From Lentimicrobiaceae bacterium (lineage in GTDB: Bacteria > Bacteroidota > Bacteroidia > Bacteroidales > F082), in contig SUWV01000007.1 of the NCBI GenBank assembly GCA_015061315.1, positions 30,244 to 94,243 of the forward strand: a stretch of DNA of 64,000 nt. Reading direction: 5' to 3'. The notes under the pieces were generated by a model. The model worked only from the letters and a program-made list of their open reading frames with translations. It searched no databases and was not told the origin of the DNA. This document shows positions 29,501 through 38,058 of this stretch, one piece after another; position 1 is the stretch's first letter, and every line of letters begins with the position of its first letter. A program made the translations under genes and the position numbers.

Positions 29501-30100
29501 TACACATTGGAATGGAGATACAGAAAAGACTCTTCGACAAGTGAAGGTGAAGATAGAGCTTATGTCGATAACATAGTTTTCCCTCCAATTTGCGTGGTGA
29601 GAATACTCGATGCAGTCGCAGGATTGAAATATAATATCGATAATGAAAATCTTACATTGTCGTGGAATGCTGTTGAAAATGCAACGGAATATCTTATTAG
29701 ACGCGATGGAGAACTGGTTGCAACACAAACAACAACAGAGTTCAATGATAATGTTTCTGACAATATCGTGACGTATACTATAGTCGCTAAAAATGGTGAG
29801 AATTATTCTGAACCAGCGTTTATCGTAGTGGATCCGAATAATAAGTCGGGAGTAAATGTCCTCGATTATGAAATGAATAGAATATCGCTATATCCTAATC
29901 CAACATCTGGAATTATATTCGTCGAACTTGATGAAAATTTCGATGCTGTAGTTTATAACTATCAAGGTCAGGTAATGTATAAAAGATATGATAACTATGG
30001 TAATTTGGATTTGTCTGACTTGAGAGCTGGAGTTTATTTCTTGGAAATAAGAATGGACGATAAAGTAATGGTCGAGAAAATAATTATTGATAAACTATGA
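26537..30100 (+). CDS. Gingipain-family (C25) cysteine peptidase with cleaved-adhesin-like domain and T9SS signal
   Basis: A 1187-residue surface peptidase, a paralogue of the one at 31490. Order: signal peptide (to about residue 19), propeptide, C25 domain about 240-580, Ig-like modules, a domain like the gingipain cleaved-adhesin module at about 886-1015 (starting FETGDFS), an FN3-like domain at about 1025-1095 and the T9SS domain from about 1114 (LYPNPTSG). Catalytic residues are H436 (CNHG) and C469 (VACNNG), 33 apart. Its stop overlaps the start of a cysteine-rich lipoprotein gene (ATGA), so the two are translationally coupled. The upstream terminator leaves little room for a promoter; expression may rely on readthrough or a weak box. 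Confidence 0.88.
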   Translation: MKKTFLTIIAFLLALSINAQEWVGINKSAHKRIQEKLISSSENSIIVDVDINGFYKETVKTDKGDMLIISGEDMAAMPIKGAPNLPMYPISMIVGDYAEMEIAIIKSEYVDFENVDVAPSKGNFSRQINPDDVPYTYGGMYQEDAFYPAQQASLGEPYILRDFRAQNMMVYPYSYNPVTKTLRVYTYMRIEAKKVSDNGVNQKVNRKRNNKVAPEVNALYERRFINYPSKETRYSFLEEEGEMLIVCVDEYAEALQPLVEWKNISGRPTSLVKLSETGDNLKEYIESYYAENPELVYLLLVGEHNNLPAHPMSGGRSDNYFGMLEGDDYYEEVMVGRLSVKSVGDVVNQVNKIIHYERNIDETATWLSKAAGVAAKEGQGHYGEVDYEHMDFIRDTLLNYTYTEVSQYYANVNYPSSSQMVVDFSEGLGLINYCNHGSPESWAVANFTTKEVHRLTNDNKLPFIWSVACNNGQFDYDECFAEAWMRASNPNTGGLTGAIGGMFSWISQPWNPPMYAQDEMVAILTEWREGYKHTLGGASCNGNMFMMDMDPFEGPETHNTWILFGDPSLMIRTDVPKPLNITLPQQDLFVGMTQFNIGAEADYGIATLSFNGEILASAPIKNGVAELVFEPLKIEGKAKLVVMGYNRVTEVKEINVIPAETPYLIHTSHEIHEDNGALEYGKTTDISMRIKNVGKQATNNVTVTLSANSEYVTISKNNVQITTINANEEINLDKAFTVNINPSIPDETKIEFTVTCSNGTDTWTTMFYEYAYAPVFVINRVGMHSNKLAQPGEKSAIEIEFENVGNAVAYNVVTEAYSSSSDIEFEDISAVTEEVKVGESYVVTLDFNVAKSVLIGTVFDVICTVNADFVTESTNYELKVGLVGDNFETGDFSAHEWKIEGEGVWVIDSIKPYEGKYCVKSDNVSNNKYTRMKVQVDVVADGPLTFYVKTSSELYYDKLEFLVNSLAYKEWSGETDWEQYTHQLKKGSYTLEWRYRKDSSTSEGEDRAYVDNIVFPPICVVRILDAVAGLKYNIDNENLTLSWNAVENATEYLIRRDGELVATQTTTEFNDNVSDNIVTYTIVAKNGENYSEPAFIVVDPNNKSGVNVLDYEMNRISLYPNPTSGIIFVELDENFDAVVYNYQGQVMYKRYDNYGNLDLSDLRAGVYFLEIRMDDKVMVEKIIIDKL

Positions 30101-30618
30101 AAACACATAATAGTAAAATTATGTCATTACTAACAGTATTATTGTTAGTTGCAACTTTTGTTTTGGTTGGATGTAAACCAGTACCTAATCCAGATGGTCA
30201 AAATTCTGGCGGGGACACTCCTACACCAAACACTCCTTCACAGAATGTAAATGTTTCTGATTTTTTAGTTTCCGAATGTCTCGAAAAATACCGTGGACTA
30301 ATGTATGATAATAATGATACTATTTATGCTGTTGCAGTAAATGATAGCAGCCTTATGATAAGAAACATAGCTTATTTTAATTGCTGCTCTGAAGAATTCT
30401 GGGAAGAGCTATCTATGGAAGGAAATAAAATCCTTATAGAAATATTTGAAGACGACTCGGAAGTATGTGACTGTGTATGTCCTGTCAGCGTTGAGTTCGT
30501 CTTGAGCAATTTGGAATTGGGACAGACATATAATATTGTTCTATCACGAGGTTATTATGGATATTTCAGTTTTGAAGTCGTATTTGAAAAAGATACAGAT
30601 TTGATGTTTATCAAATAA
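30097..30618 (+). CDS. Cysteine-rich lipoprotein, copy 1, coupled to the C25 peptidase
   Basis: A 173-residue lipoprotein with lipobox VLVGC (C26), then a Pro/Asn-rich linker (residues about 28-50) that would hold the domain off the membrane. The folded part has a CC pair in NCCSEEFWEEL and a CDCVCP cluster near the middle, with a beta-rich C-terminus. I do not recognise the family. The start overlaps the stop of the C25 peptidase by four bases. A close paralogue follows 76 bp downstream. Small lipoproteins beside cysteine peptidases are sometimes cognate inhibitors; that role here is an inference from position only. Confidence 0.75.
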   Translation: MKTHNSKIMSLLTVLLLVATFVLVGCKPVPNPDGQNSGGDTPTPNTPSQNVNVSDFLVSECLEKYRGLMYDNNDTIYAVAVNDSSLMIRNIAYFNCCSEEFWEELSMEGNKILIEIFEDDSEVCDCVCPVSVEFVLSNLELGQTYNIVLSRGYYGYFSFEVVFEKDTDLMFIK

Positions 30619-30693
30619 AAACAAATACATTTTAGTTTGGTAATAGCACAATAAATGTAAAATAAATAACGTTAACCACAAAATTATTATACC

Positions 30694-31230
30694 ATGAAAA
30701 AAAATAACTATAAAACCATGTTTTTACCAATAATAATGTCATTATTGGTTGTAACTTTTGTTTTTGTCGGATGCAAACCAGAGCCAGAACCAGAACCAGA
30801 TGGGGACACTCCTACATCAGACACTCTCTCACCAAACACCCCTTCACAAAATGTAAACATTTCTGATTTTTCGGTCTCTTCATGCTTGGATGAAGATAGA
30901 GGAGGGTATTACGATAGTGATACTATATACGTTACCGCTATAGATGACAATAGTCTTAAAATTAGAACAACAAATACTCTTTTCAATTGTTGCTCTGAAG
31001 AGTTCTGGGAAGAGTTAAGCATGAACGGAAATGAAATCAGAGTTTATATGTATGAAGACGACTCGGAACCATGTGACTGTGTATGTCCTGTCAGCGTTGA
31101 GTTCGTCTTGAGTAATTTGGAATTGGGACAGACATATAATATTGTTCTATCACGAGGTGGTTCTGGATATGGATATTTCAGTTTTGAAGTCGTATTTGAA
31201 AAAGATACCGATTTGATGTTTATCAAGTAA
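30694..31230 (+). CDS. Cysteine-rich lipoprotein, copy 2 (recent duplicate)
   Basis: A 178-residue lipoprotein with lipobox VFVGC (C27) and a linker of repeated Pro-Glu/Pro-Asp. The same cysteine pattern (NCCSEEFWEEL, then CDCVCP) is present as in copy 1. The last 60 codons and about 25 bases past the stop are nearly identical in DNA to copy 1 (compare 30449-30640 with 31056-31250), while the N-terminal halves differ more. Copy 2 has a three-codon insertion in the loop (GGSGYGY against GYYGY). This pattern suggests a recent tandem duplication or gene conversion. The function is unknown. Confidence 0.75.
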   Translation: MKKNNYKTMFLPIIMSLLVVTFVFVGCKPEPEPEPDGDTPTSDTLSPNTPSQNVNISDFSVSSCLDEDRGGYYDSDTIYVTAIDDNSLKIRTTNTLFNCCSEEFWEELSMNGNEIRVYMYEDDSEPCDCVCPVSVEFVLSNLELGQTYNIVLSRGGSGYGYFSFEVVFEKDTDLMFIK

Positions 31231-31489
31231 AAACAAATACATTTTAGTTGGGTGGAAGGCAATATTCATAAAGTCTTCCATCCAATAGTGATGGTTTTGT
31301 AATTAATTGCCATTAAAATTTATGAATAAAAAAATGCAGAAGTCGTCTGCCATATAAATAATTTCAATAAATTTGTTGTCGGATAACATAAGGTTTTGTT
31401 CTTTTTTTGCACCATAAAGACACAAAAAAAATATCTTTATGTTATTCATTTCTAATGAATTACTTTATATCGAACTCGCGTTAATTTAA
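31231..31489. other. Gene-free stretch with two hairpins upstream of the third C25 peptidase
   Basis: No coding signal. TGGAAG (about 31252-31257) can pair with CTTCCA (about 31275-31280), and CATAAAGA (31413-31420) with TCTTTATG (31434-31441). Neither hairpin has a clear T run. No TAnnTTTG box was found close to the ATG at 31490, so how the third peptidase is transcribed is unclear. Confidence 0.4.
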
Positions 31490-34400
31490 ATGAAAAGGTT
31501 ATTATGCTTAGTGACAATGTTCTTGTATGTGACGTTCAATATGTCGGCACAAGAATGGGTGGGTGTTGATAAGTCAGCTCCATCAAGGATTCAAGAAAGT
31601 TTGGTGTCATCGACAGAAGAAGAAATAGTAGTCGATGTGAAAGTCGGCGGATTCTTCCAAAACGCTGCCACGACACCAAGAGGCGAACAAATCGTAGTCA
31701 GCGGTATCGACATGGCTTCTATGCTCATCGCAGGAGCTCCCGATATCCCAATGTATCCTATACCTATTATAATAGGTGATAAAGCGGAAATGAAAGTCTC
31801 TATCGTGAAATCTAATTTCGTCGATTTCGAAAATGTTGAGGTGGCTCCATCAAAAGGTAATTTCAGCCGTGAGATAAATCCTGATGATGTGCCTTATACT
31901 TATGGCGAGATGTATCAGCAAGATGCGTTCTATCCAGCAACACCAGCACGTTTGGAAGATCCTTATATCTTGAGAGACTTCCGAGGACAAAACCTTATGG
32001 TTTATCCTTATTCATATAACCCTGTCGCTAAGACATTACGCGTCTATACCGACCTCCGTATCGCTGTCAAGAAAGTAAGCGACAATGGCATTAACCCAAA
32101 GATAGCCAAGAGAAGTAACGAAACTGTAAATCCTGAGATGGCTGCTTCTTACAAACGTCGTTTCATTAATTATACGGAAAATAAGAGATATTCCTTCGTC
32201 GAAGATGAAGGCGAGATGTTAGTGATTTGCGTCGATGAATACCAAGACGCTGTCAAGCCTTTGGTGGAATGGAAAAATATCTCTGGTCGTCCTACGACAA
32301 TGGTACCTGCTTCCCAGACCGGAACTCTCGATGATATGAAAAGTTATATCGCGAATTATTATGACTCTCACCCTAATCTGACTTACATCCTCTTGGTAGG
32401 TGAATATGATAACCTGCCTCCATACGAAGTGATTGTCACTCTTGATGGTTGGCAATATATTGCCAAAACAGATAACTACTACGGAATGTTAGAAGGTGAT
32501 GACTTCTATGAAGAGGTTTTGGTCGGTCGTTTGTCTGTCAAGGATTTAGAAGACGCAAAAAATCAAGTTGATAGAATAATATATTATGAACGCGATATTG
32601 ACGAGACCGCCACATGGTTGTCGAGAGGTATAGGAATCTCGGCGAACGAAGGCGGTGGTCACTTCGGCGAAAGAGAATACGAACATATTGATTTTATCCG
32701 CGATACCCTCTTGAACTATACTTATACAGAAGTGTCTCAAATATACGACGGCGTTGATGGATATACGATTACAGCTTCAGACATAACAGCAGATTTCAAT
32801 AAAGGTGCAGGTATCGTTACTTACTGTGATCATGGTGAAGAATTGAAATGGGTACTTGCCAACTTCGATACGCAATGTGTTCACAATTTGGCAAATGATA
32901 ATATGCTGCCGTTTATCTGGTCAGTGTCGTGTCTCAACGGACATTTTGACCTTGACGAATGTTTCGCTGAGTCATGGATGAGAGCAAAAAATCCAGCTAC
33001 GGGAGCTCCTGTCGGTGCTATTGGCGGTATGTTCTCATGGATATCACAGCCATGGGTGCCACCATTGTACGGACAAGATGAGATGATAGCAATCTTGACA
33101 GAATGGCGCAAGGGCTATAAACACACACTCGGCGGAGCTTCCTTGAATGGAAATATGTACATCCTTGATATGTGCCCAGAAGACCAAGGATATACTCATT
33201 ACTCCTGGCTTCTTTTCGGCGACCCTTCCATGATGGTTAGAACTGAAACTCCTTCAAAAATGGAAGTACATTGCAGCTCGGAAGAATTGTTTGTGGGAAT
33301 GACAAACTATACCGTCAATGCTAATGTAGATTTCGGTATCGCAACATTGTCGAAAAACGGTCAGATAGTTGCTTCTTCATATATTAAAAATGGTCGGGCA
33401 AATCTCAATTTCCCTGAACTTACTGAAGAAGGAACATTGAAACTTACGGTGATTTCTTATAATAAAGTCACTGTGATGAAAGACGTAGAAGTGAAGTCGG
33501 CTGACGATGCTTTCTTGATTTTCAATAGTTATGATTTGAATGAAAGCGATGGTCAGTTGGATTATGGAGAGACAATAAATCTTGATGTTACAATTAAAAA
33601 CATAGGTGCAAAAGTAGCAAACAATATTGACGTTGAACTTGTTTCAAAAAGTGATTACGTCACTATGACAAAAACTAATGCTACTATTGCCACACTTGGA
33701 GCTAATGCGACAGCAGAGATTAAGGATAAGTTTGAGTTTAACGTCGCCGATAATGTTCCAGACCAAGAGGAACTGTCATTCAATGTCGTATGTAAATCGG
33801 GTGATGAGTCATGGACTGACGACTTTTCAATCATAGCCAATGCTCCTAAGTTTGAAATCGATACTATGTATGTAAGAAGTCAAATCGTTGAACCAGGTGC
33901 AGAAGCTACTTTATTTATAGCAGTTAGGAATAACGGTCATAGTGAAGCCCGCGATATTAAAGCTGAGATGATTAGTAGCTCCGACGACTTGACTTTCTTG
34001 GAGCCAGATTTTACAGGAGAAACTTTGCAAGCAGGTGATGTCATGGAGATTACTGTCGACTTCGAGTCGGACGAAAAAGTGAAGAGCGGAACCGTCTTTG
34101 AAGTGCTATGCTCTCTTACTGCAGGTAACTACAAATTCAAATACAACTATTATATCACTATCGGAGAGTCGATGGAAGACTTTGAAACAGGCGACTTCTC
34201 AAAGGCCGATTGGCAATTTGAAGGTGACGCCGATTGGTTGATAAGTAGCGGTGCTTACGAAGGAACTTATTGTGCTAGATCCGGCGACATTGATGATAGT
34301 CAAAGCTCGACGATGTATCTTGCCGTAGATTTCGTTGAAGAGACTGAAATAAGCTTCTACTATAAAACAGCTTGCGACTATTACGACAAACTATATTTCT

Positions 34401-34855
34401 ATGTCGATGATGTGGAAATAATTAGATGGAACGGTAATAATTCACCTACTGATTGGCAACAATTTACACATCTCGTTTCAGAAGGAACTCACACCCTGAA
34501 ATGGACTTATAAAAAAGATAAAATTGATTCTAACAGTGATGACTGCGTATATTTGGATAATATCGTTTTGCCAGCGCTTAACATTATAAAAATTGATGAA
34601 AATGTAGATTATGTCGCTGATTTTAAAATAGAGGAAAATCAAATTGATATATATCCTAATCCGGCTTCCGATGTAATATATGTAGATCATGATAAGTCTT
34701 TTGATGCCACAATATATAATTACCAAGGACAGATTGTTAAAAAAATAAATGTGGAAAATGGGAAAGTCAATGTTTCAGAACTTCCTAACGGAATATATTT
34801 CTTTGAGGTGAAGACGGAAGATCATGTATATGTGAAAAAGATTGTGTTAAGATGA
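31490..34855 (+). CDS. Gingipain-family (C25) cysteine peptidase with cleaved-adhesin-like domain and T9SS signal
   Basis: A 1121-residue surface peptidase closely related to the one at 26537 over the propeptide (EWVGVDKSAPSRIQESLVSS and onwards) and the catalytic domain. Catalytic residues are H448 (CDHG) and C481 (VSCLNG), again 33 apart. It has a signal peptide to about residue 20, Ig-like modules, an adhesin-like module at about 896-1028 (FETGDFS...) and a T9SS domain from about 1053 (IYPNPASD) ending KKIVLR. Unlike its paralogue it lacks the FN3-like domain between adhesin module and sorting domain. A hairpin terminator follows at 34882. Confidence 0.88.
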   Translation: MKRLLCLVTMFLYVTFNMSAQEWVGVDKSAPSRIQESLVSSTEEEIVVDVKVGGFFQNAATTPRGEQIVVSGIDMASMLIAGAPDIPMYPIPIIIGDKAEMKVSIVKSNFVDFENVEVAPSKGNFSREINPDDVPYTYGEMYQQDAFYPATPARLEDPYILRDFRGQNLMVYPYSYNPVAKTLRVYTDLRIAVKKVSDNGINPKIAKRSNETVNPEMAASYKRRFINYTENKRYSFVEDEGEMLVICVDEYQDAVKPLVEWKNISGRPTTMVPASQTGTLDDMKSYIANYYDSHPNLTYILLVGEYDNLPPYEVIVTLDGWQYIAKTDNYYGMLEGDDFYEEVLVGRLSVKDLEDAKNQVDRIIYYERDIDETATWLSRGIGISANEGGGHFGEREYEHIDFIRDTLLNYTYTEVSQIYDGVDGYTITASDITADFNKGAGIVTYCDHGEELKWVLANFDTQCVHNLANDNMLPFIWSVSCLNGHFDLDECFAESWMRAKNPATGAPVGAIGGMFSWISQPWVPPLYGQDEMIAILTEWRKGYKHTLGGASLNGNMYILDMCPEDQGYTHYSWLLFGDPSMMVRTETPSKMEVHCSSEELFVGMTNYTVNANVDFGIATLSKNGQIVASSYIKNGRANLNFPELTEEGTLKLTVISYNKVTVMKDVEVKSADDAFLIFNSYDLNESDGQLDYGETINLDVTIKNIGAKVANNIDVELVSKSDYVTMTKTNATIATLGANATAEIKDKFEFNVADNVPDQEELSFNVVCKSGDESWTDDFSIIANAPKFEIDTMYVRSQIVEPGAEATLFIAVRNNGHSEARDIKAEMISSSDDLTFLEPDFTGETLQAGDVMEITVDFESDEKVKSGTVFEVLCSLTAGNYKFKYNYYITIGESMEDFETGDFSKADWQFEGDADWLISSGAYEGTYCARSGDIDDSQSSTMYLAVDFVEETEISFYYKTACDYYDKLYFYVDDVEIIRWNGNNSPTDWQQFTHLVSEGTHTLKWTYKKDKIDSNSDDCVYLDNIVLPALNIIKIDENVDYVADFKIEENQIDIYPNPASDVIYVDHDKSFDATIYNYQGQIVKKINVENGKVNVSELPNGIYFFEVKTEDHVYVKKIVLR

Positions 34856-34881
34856 CTTTATCTTACATGATGCTATCATTT

Positions 34882-34909
34882 AAAAAGGGGGAGAAGTCTC
34901 CCTTTTTTT
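34882..34909 (+). terminator. Intrinsic terminator of the third C25 peptidase
   Basis: GGGAGA-AG-TCTCCC at 34889-34902, extended by A/T and G-T pairs, followed by seven T residues. It ends the peptidase island. Confidence 0.85.
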
Positions 34910-34954
34910 ATTAATATTTTATTAAAAAATACTTTTTTTTTATAAAAAAATATT

Positions 34955-34962
34955 TACTTTTG
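34955..34962 (+). promoter_or_regulatory. -7 box (TACTTTTG) for the lipoprotein/DUF5723 pair
   Basis: TACTTTTG matches TAnnTTTG, 55 bp before the ATG at 35018. Confidence 0.5.
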
Positions 34963-35017
34963 TGCAGGGGATAAGCAGGAGAAAATAATCAAAACAAATA
35001 GACTTAAATTATTCATT

Positions 35018-36598
35018 ATGAAAAGAAAAGTTATCACGCTTTTTAGAGCATTTGTTTATGCTTTGCTAAGTGTTTCCGTTGTTTCGTGTGGTGATCATGA
35101 AATAAAAAAGGTGGAGATGAACAATCAATTCGCGATTTCATTGTTCGCGGATACCATCACGATTGGAGATTTGATGGATAGAGTGGATTCCTCATTCTAT
35201 CAATTTATTAAAGTGTTAGATAATGGTGACATCTATGCCTATTATGCAGATTCTGTTAATAATGCAGTTAAAGCTGCTGATGTGTTCGGTCAGATACCTG
35301 ATGTCGATTTTGATGCAGATCAGACATTTGAAATGCCAGAGATCCAAGCTCCACCAGTGCCAATACCATACTCATACTCCTTCGATGAACTTTTCTCGAT
35401 GCCTTTCTCTTATGAGGGCTATTCCATTACATCTGTAGTTATTAAAGAAGGTGGTATCAATATTGAACTCGCCACTGATATGGATTTCCTTGATACTTTG
35501 GTTCTTTTTACAAATAATATCATTCTCAATGACGGTAAGCCTCTCGAGATAGAGTTGCTTATGGATAAAGACAAACAAAATATCCATATCCCATTGGAAA
35601 ATTGCAAGGTGGCTCCTATCGACGGTCAGATTTCGTTCGGTGCCCGACTTGCAATTATGATTGATCAAGCTATTGGAGGCGAATATAATTTCGACATTAA
35701 AGGTAGTGTCAAAGACCTTGACTTCCTGACGATAGACGGTGCTATCAATGATATGAACTTCGATTTCATAGGAAGCCAGCCGATAAGCTTCGGATTTAAA
35801 AATCTTGCCGGTGACTTTAAACTCGTAACACCTGATTTCAATATAAAATATCATAATTCATTTGGCTTCAAAGCAAAAGGCGTAATCAATGAATTGTACC
35901 TCACCGACGAGAATAATAACAAAATTGAGTTGAAACAAACCGATAGCATATGTATTGAGTTGCATAATACTCACGATGGTTATGATATTATCTCTGATTT
36001 AGATGATCAGCTGGTTGAACAAATTGATGTGCTCGGTAACTATAACCTCATTACTTTCAATGGAAATATCATGGTTGGATGCGACGAATTGAAGGATTAT
36101 CTCATCTCCGACGAATCTCATATTGATGTCATCGCCGATTTAACATTACCTTTGAAGTTTAATATAAATGAATTATGCTTTAGAGATACTTTAGATTTTG
36201 ACCTTCAGTTGTCTGATGTAAATACTGAAGTGGAAGGCATTGATGTGAAAGATGTTTTTGATGAGTTGGAGTTTAAACTCGTCTTTAAAAACAAAATGCC
36301 ATTCCAGATTACTCCTCAGATCTATATGATGTATCAAGGTTATATCATTGACTCCTTATTTACCAGCAATACCACAATTCATGGATATTTCGATGGACAG
36401 TTGACAGAAGATGTCTTGACAATAAAAGTATCGGAAGATAAACTTGATCACGTGCAACTTGCAGATAAGCTCTGCATCGACTTGAAATTGTCGTCATTGG
36501 GTAATACCATTATCATGAATACCAACGATTATTTCGACTTGAAACTTGGTATTAAAACAAAAACAACTGAGATTAATCTTGAAAATGTGGATTTCTAA
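35018..36598 (+). CDS. Large hypothetical lipoprotein
   Basis: A 526-residue protein with a lipoprotein signal peptide and lipobox VVSC (C24). The mature part is beta-rich and acidic, with repeated amphipathic strand patterns of the kind seen in lipid-binding or translocation-type beta-taco folds, although no family is recognised. It ends 3-12 bp before an outer-membrane DUF5723 protein, so the two form a pair. The pairing suggests a periplasmic or outer-membrane lipoprotein working with that barrel; the job is unknown. Confidence 0.7.
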   Translation: MKRKVITLFRAFVYALLSVSVVSCGDHEIKKVEMNNQFAISLFADTITIGDLMDRVDSSFYQFIKVLDNGDIYAYYADSVNNAVKAADVFGQIPDVDFDADQTFEMPEIQAPPVPIPYSYSFDELFSMPFSYEGYSITSVVIKEGGINIELATDMDFLDTLVLFTNNIILNDGKPLEIELLMDKDKQNIHIPLENCKVAPIDGQISFGARLAIMIDQAIGGEYNFDIKGSVKDLDFLTIDGAINDMNFDFIGSQPISFGFKNLAGDFKLVTPDFNIKYHNSFGFKAKGVINELYLTDENNNKIELKQTDSICIELHNTHDGYDIISDLDDQLVEQIDVLGNYNLITFNGNIMVGCDELKDYLISDESHIDVIADLTLPLKFNINELCFRDTLDFDLQLSDVNTEVEGIDVKDVFDELEFKLVFKNKMPFQITPQIYMMYQGYIIDSLFTSNTTIHGYFDGQLTEDVLTIKVSEDKLDHVQLADKLCIDLKLSSLGNTIIMNTNDYFDLKLGIKTKTTEINLENVDF

Positions 36599-36610
36599 AA
36601 AATGATCGTT

Positions 36611-38020
36611 ATGAAAAAAATATATAGGATATTTGTGTTGTTAATAATGATGTCATTTACAATGGCATCAAAGGCTCAAAATGATGGAATAGCTTTGACA
36701 TTATTGCCGCACCTCTCATATAATAATTACTATAATCCAGCTATACCTGTCGAGTCAAAGTTCGTATTCGGTGTCGGGGTGTCTAATGTGGGTGTCTCAC
36801 TCTTTAACTCAAGCGTTAGATACAATAATATCTTCGGCTTCGATGCTAATGGATTGCCAAACTCAATAGACGCCAATAAGTTTATCAATAGCCTTGACGA
36901 ACATGATAATCTCATCAATGCTAACTTATCAATGGATGTGCTACGTCTTGGATTAAGACTCGGACGATTGTTCATTGATTTCGACTGCCGACTTAAATTT
37001 AATGCAGAGGCTCATTACTCGAGAGACTTCCTAGGTTTCTTCGTTAATGGTAATGGCAATTATCTCGGTCATGATAATCCTGCCGACTTTAGTATAGGCC
37101 TCGATGCAAACTTATTAACAGAAGTGTCGGTCGGACTTCAATATGATGTTACGAAAAAATTGACAGTAGGTGTGAGACCTAAGGTTTTGCTCGGTGTTGT
37201 AAATGTCTCTGTCAATGATGACCAGACCAAGATTTATACTGACCCTAATACTTATGCCATGACAGCTGATGTAAATATCAATATGCAGGCTTCTTCAATA
37301 TTGAAATTAGACAACATCAATACTATTGGCGATTTCGGGACTTTGTTTGAAGAGGTGAATTTTAATAATATGTTTGATTTCAAGCAAAATATAGGATACG
37401 GCATCGACTTTGGCGCATCATATACTTTTAACAAACATATAGGCATAGCAGCTGGAGTATATGACCTCGGCTTTATTAAATGGGATAAGTCTAAAGAGAA
37501 ACATAATCACAAAGATAATGTCGTGGTGAACGACGCCTTGATAGACGATTTTGAAGATCTCCTCGAGATGAAACTCGACTTCAATGAAATGTATTTAGGT
37601 ATAGTGGAAGATATTTGGGATAATGATTCCTTATACGACGGACCTGGCTACACAACTTCTCTTAAAACCAGAATTATGTTACAAGGCTATTTTGAACTTA
37701 TGCCAATGCTTAGAATTACTGCTATAAGTCAAATGTGTTATATTAGAAATGAATATAGACCTTCATTTACATTGGCATATAGCGGTTCATTCTTCAGATT
37801 GTTGAACGTGACTGCAAGCTATACAAGATCTGAATATTCTGGCAATACCATTGGCGCAGGAGTCAGCCTTAACTTTGGACCTCTTAACGTCTATGTTCTG
37901 ACAGATAATGTGATGATATTCTCAAAGCTTGATAAAACACCAATGGAGATGGCAACAAGCTATGGCTCTGCCAACGTGAGATTAGGCTTGGTGTTTACCT
38001 TAGGCAGAGTGAGAAGATAG
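36611..38020 (+). CDS. Outer-membrane DUF5723-like beta-barrel protein
   Basis: A 469-residue protein with a signal peptide (MKKIYRIFVLLIMMSF... ending SKAQ). Its mature start, with LSYNNYYNPAIP followed by a VGVSNVGVSL strand, resembles the Bacteroidota family DUF5723, predicted FadL-like outer-membrane barrels. The C-terminus ends in barrel-type strands (VRLGLVFTLG). ATG at 36611 is chosen because it gives the usual MKK signal start; ATG at 36602 is also in frame. It follows the lipoprotein gene directly. No substrate is known. Confidence 0.7.
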   Translation: MKKIYRIFVLLIMMSFTMASKAQNDGIALTLLPHLSYNNYYNPAIPVESKFVFGVGVSNVGVSLFNSSVRYNNIFGFDANGLPNSIDANKFINSLDEHDNLINANLSMDVLRLGLRLGRLFIDFDCRLKFNAEAHYSRDFLGFFVNGNGNYLGHDNPADFSIGLDANLLTEVSVGLQYDVTKKLTVGVRPKVLLGVVNVSVNDDQTKIYTDPNTYAMTADVNINMQASSILKLDNINTIGDFGTLFEEVNFNNMFDFKQNIGYGIDFGASYTFNKHIGIAAGVYDLGFIKWDKSKEKHNHKDNVVVNDALIDDFEDLLEMKLDFNEMYLGIVEDIWDNDSLYDGPGYTTSLKTRIMLQGYFELMPMLRITAISQMCYIRNEYRPSFTLAYSGSFFRLLNVTASYTRSEYSGNTIGAGVSLNFGPLNVYVLTDNVMIFSKLDKTPMEMATSYGSANVRLGLVFTLGRVRR

Positions 38021-38058
38021 TCAGTTAGATTTGTTTTAATGATTAAATAAAGATTGAT

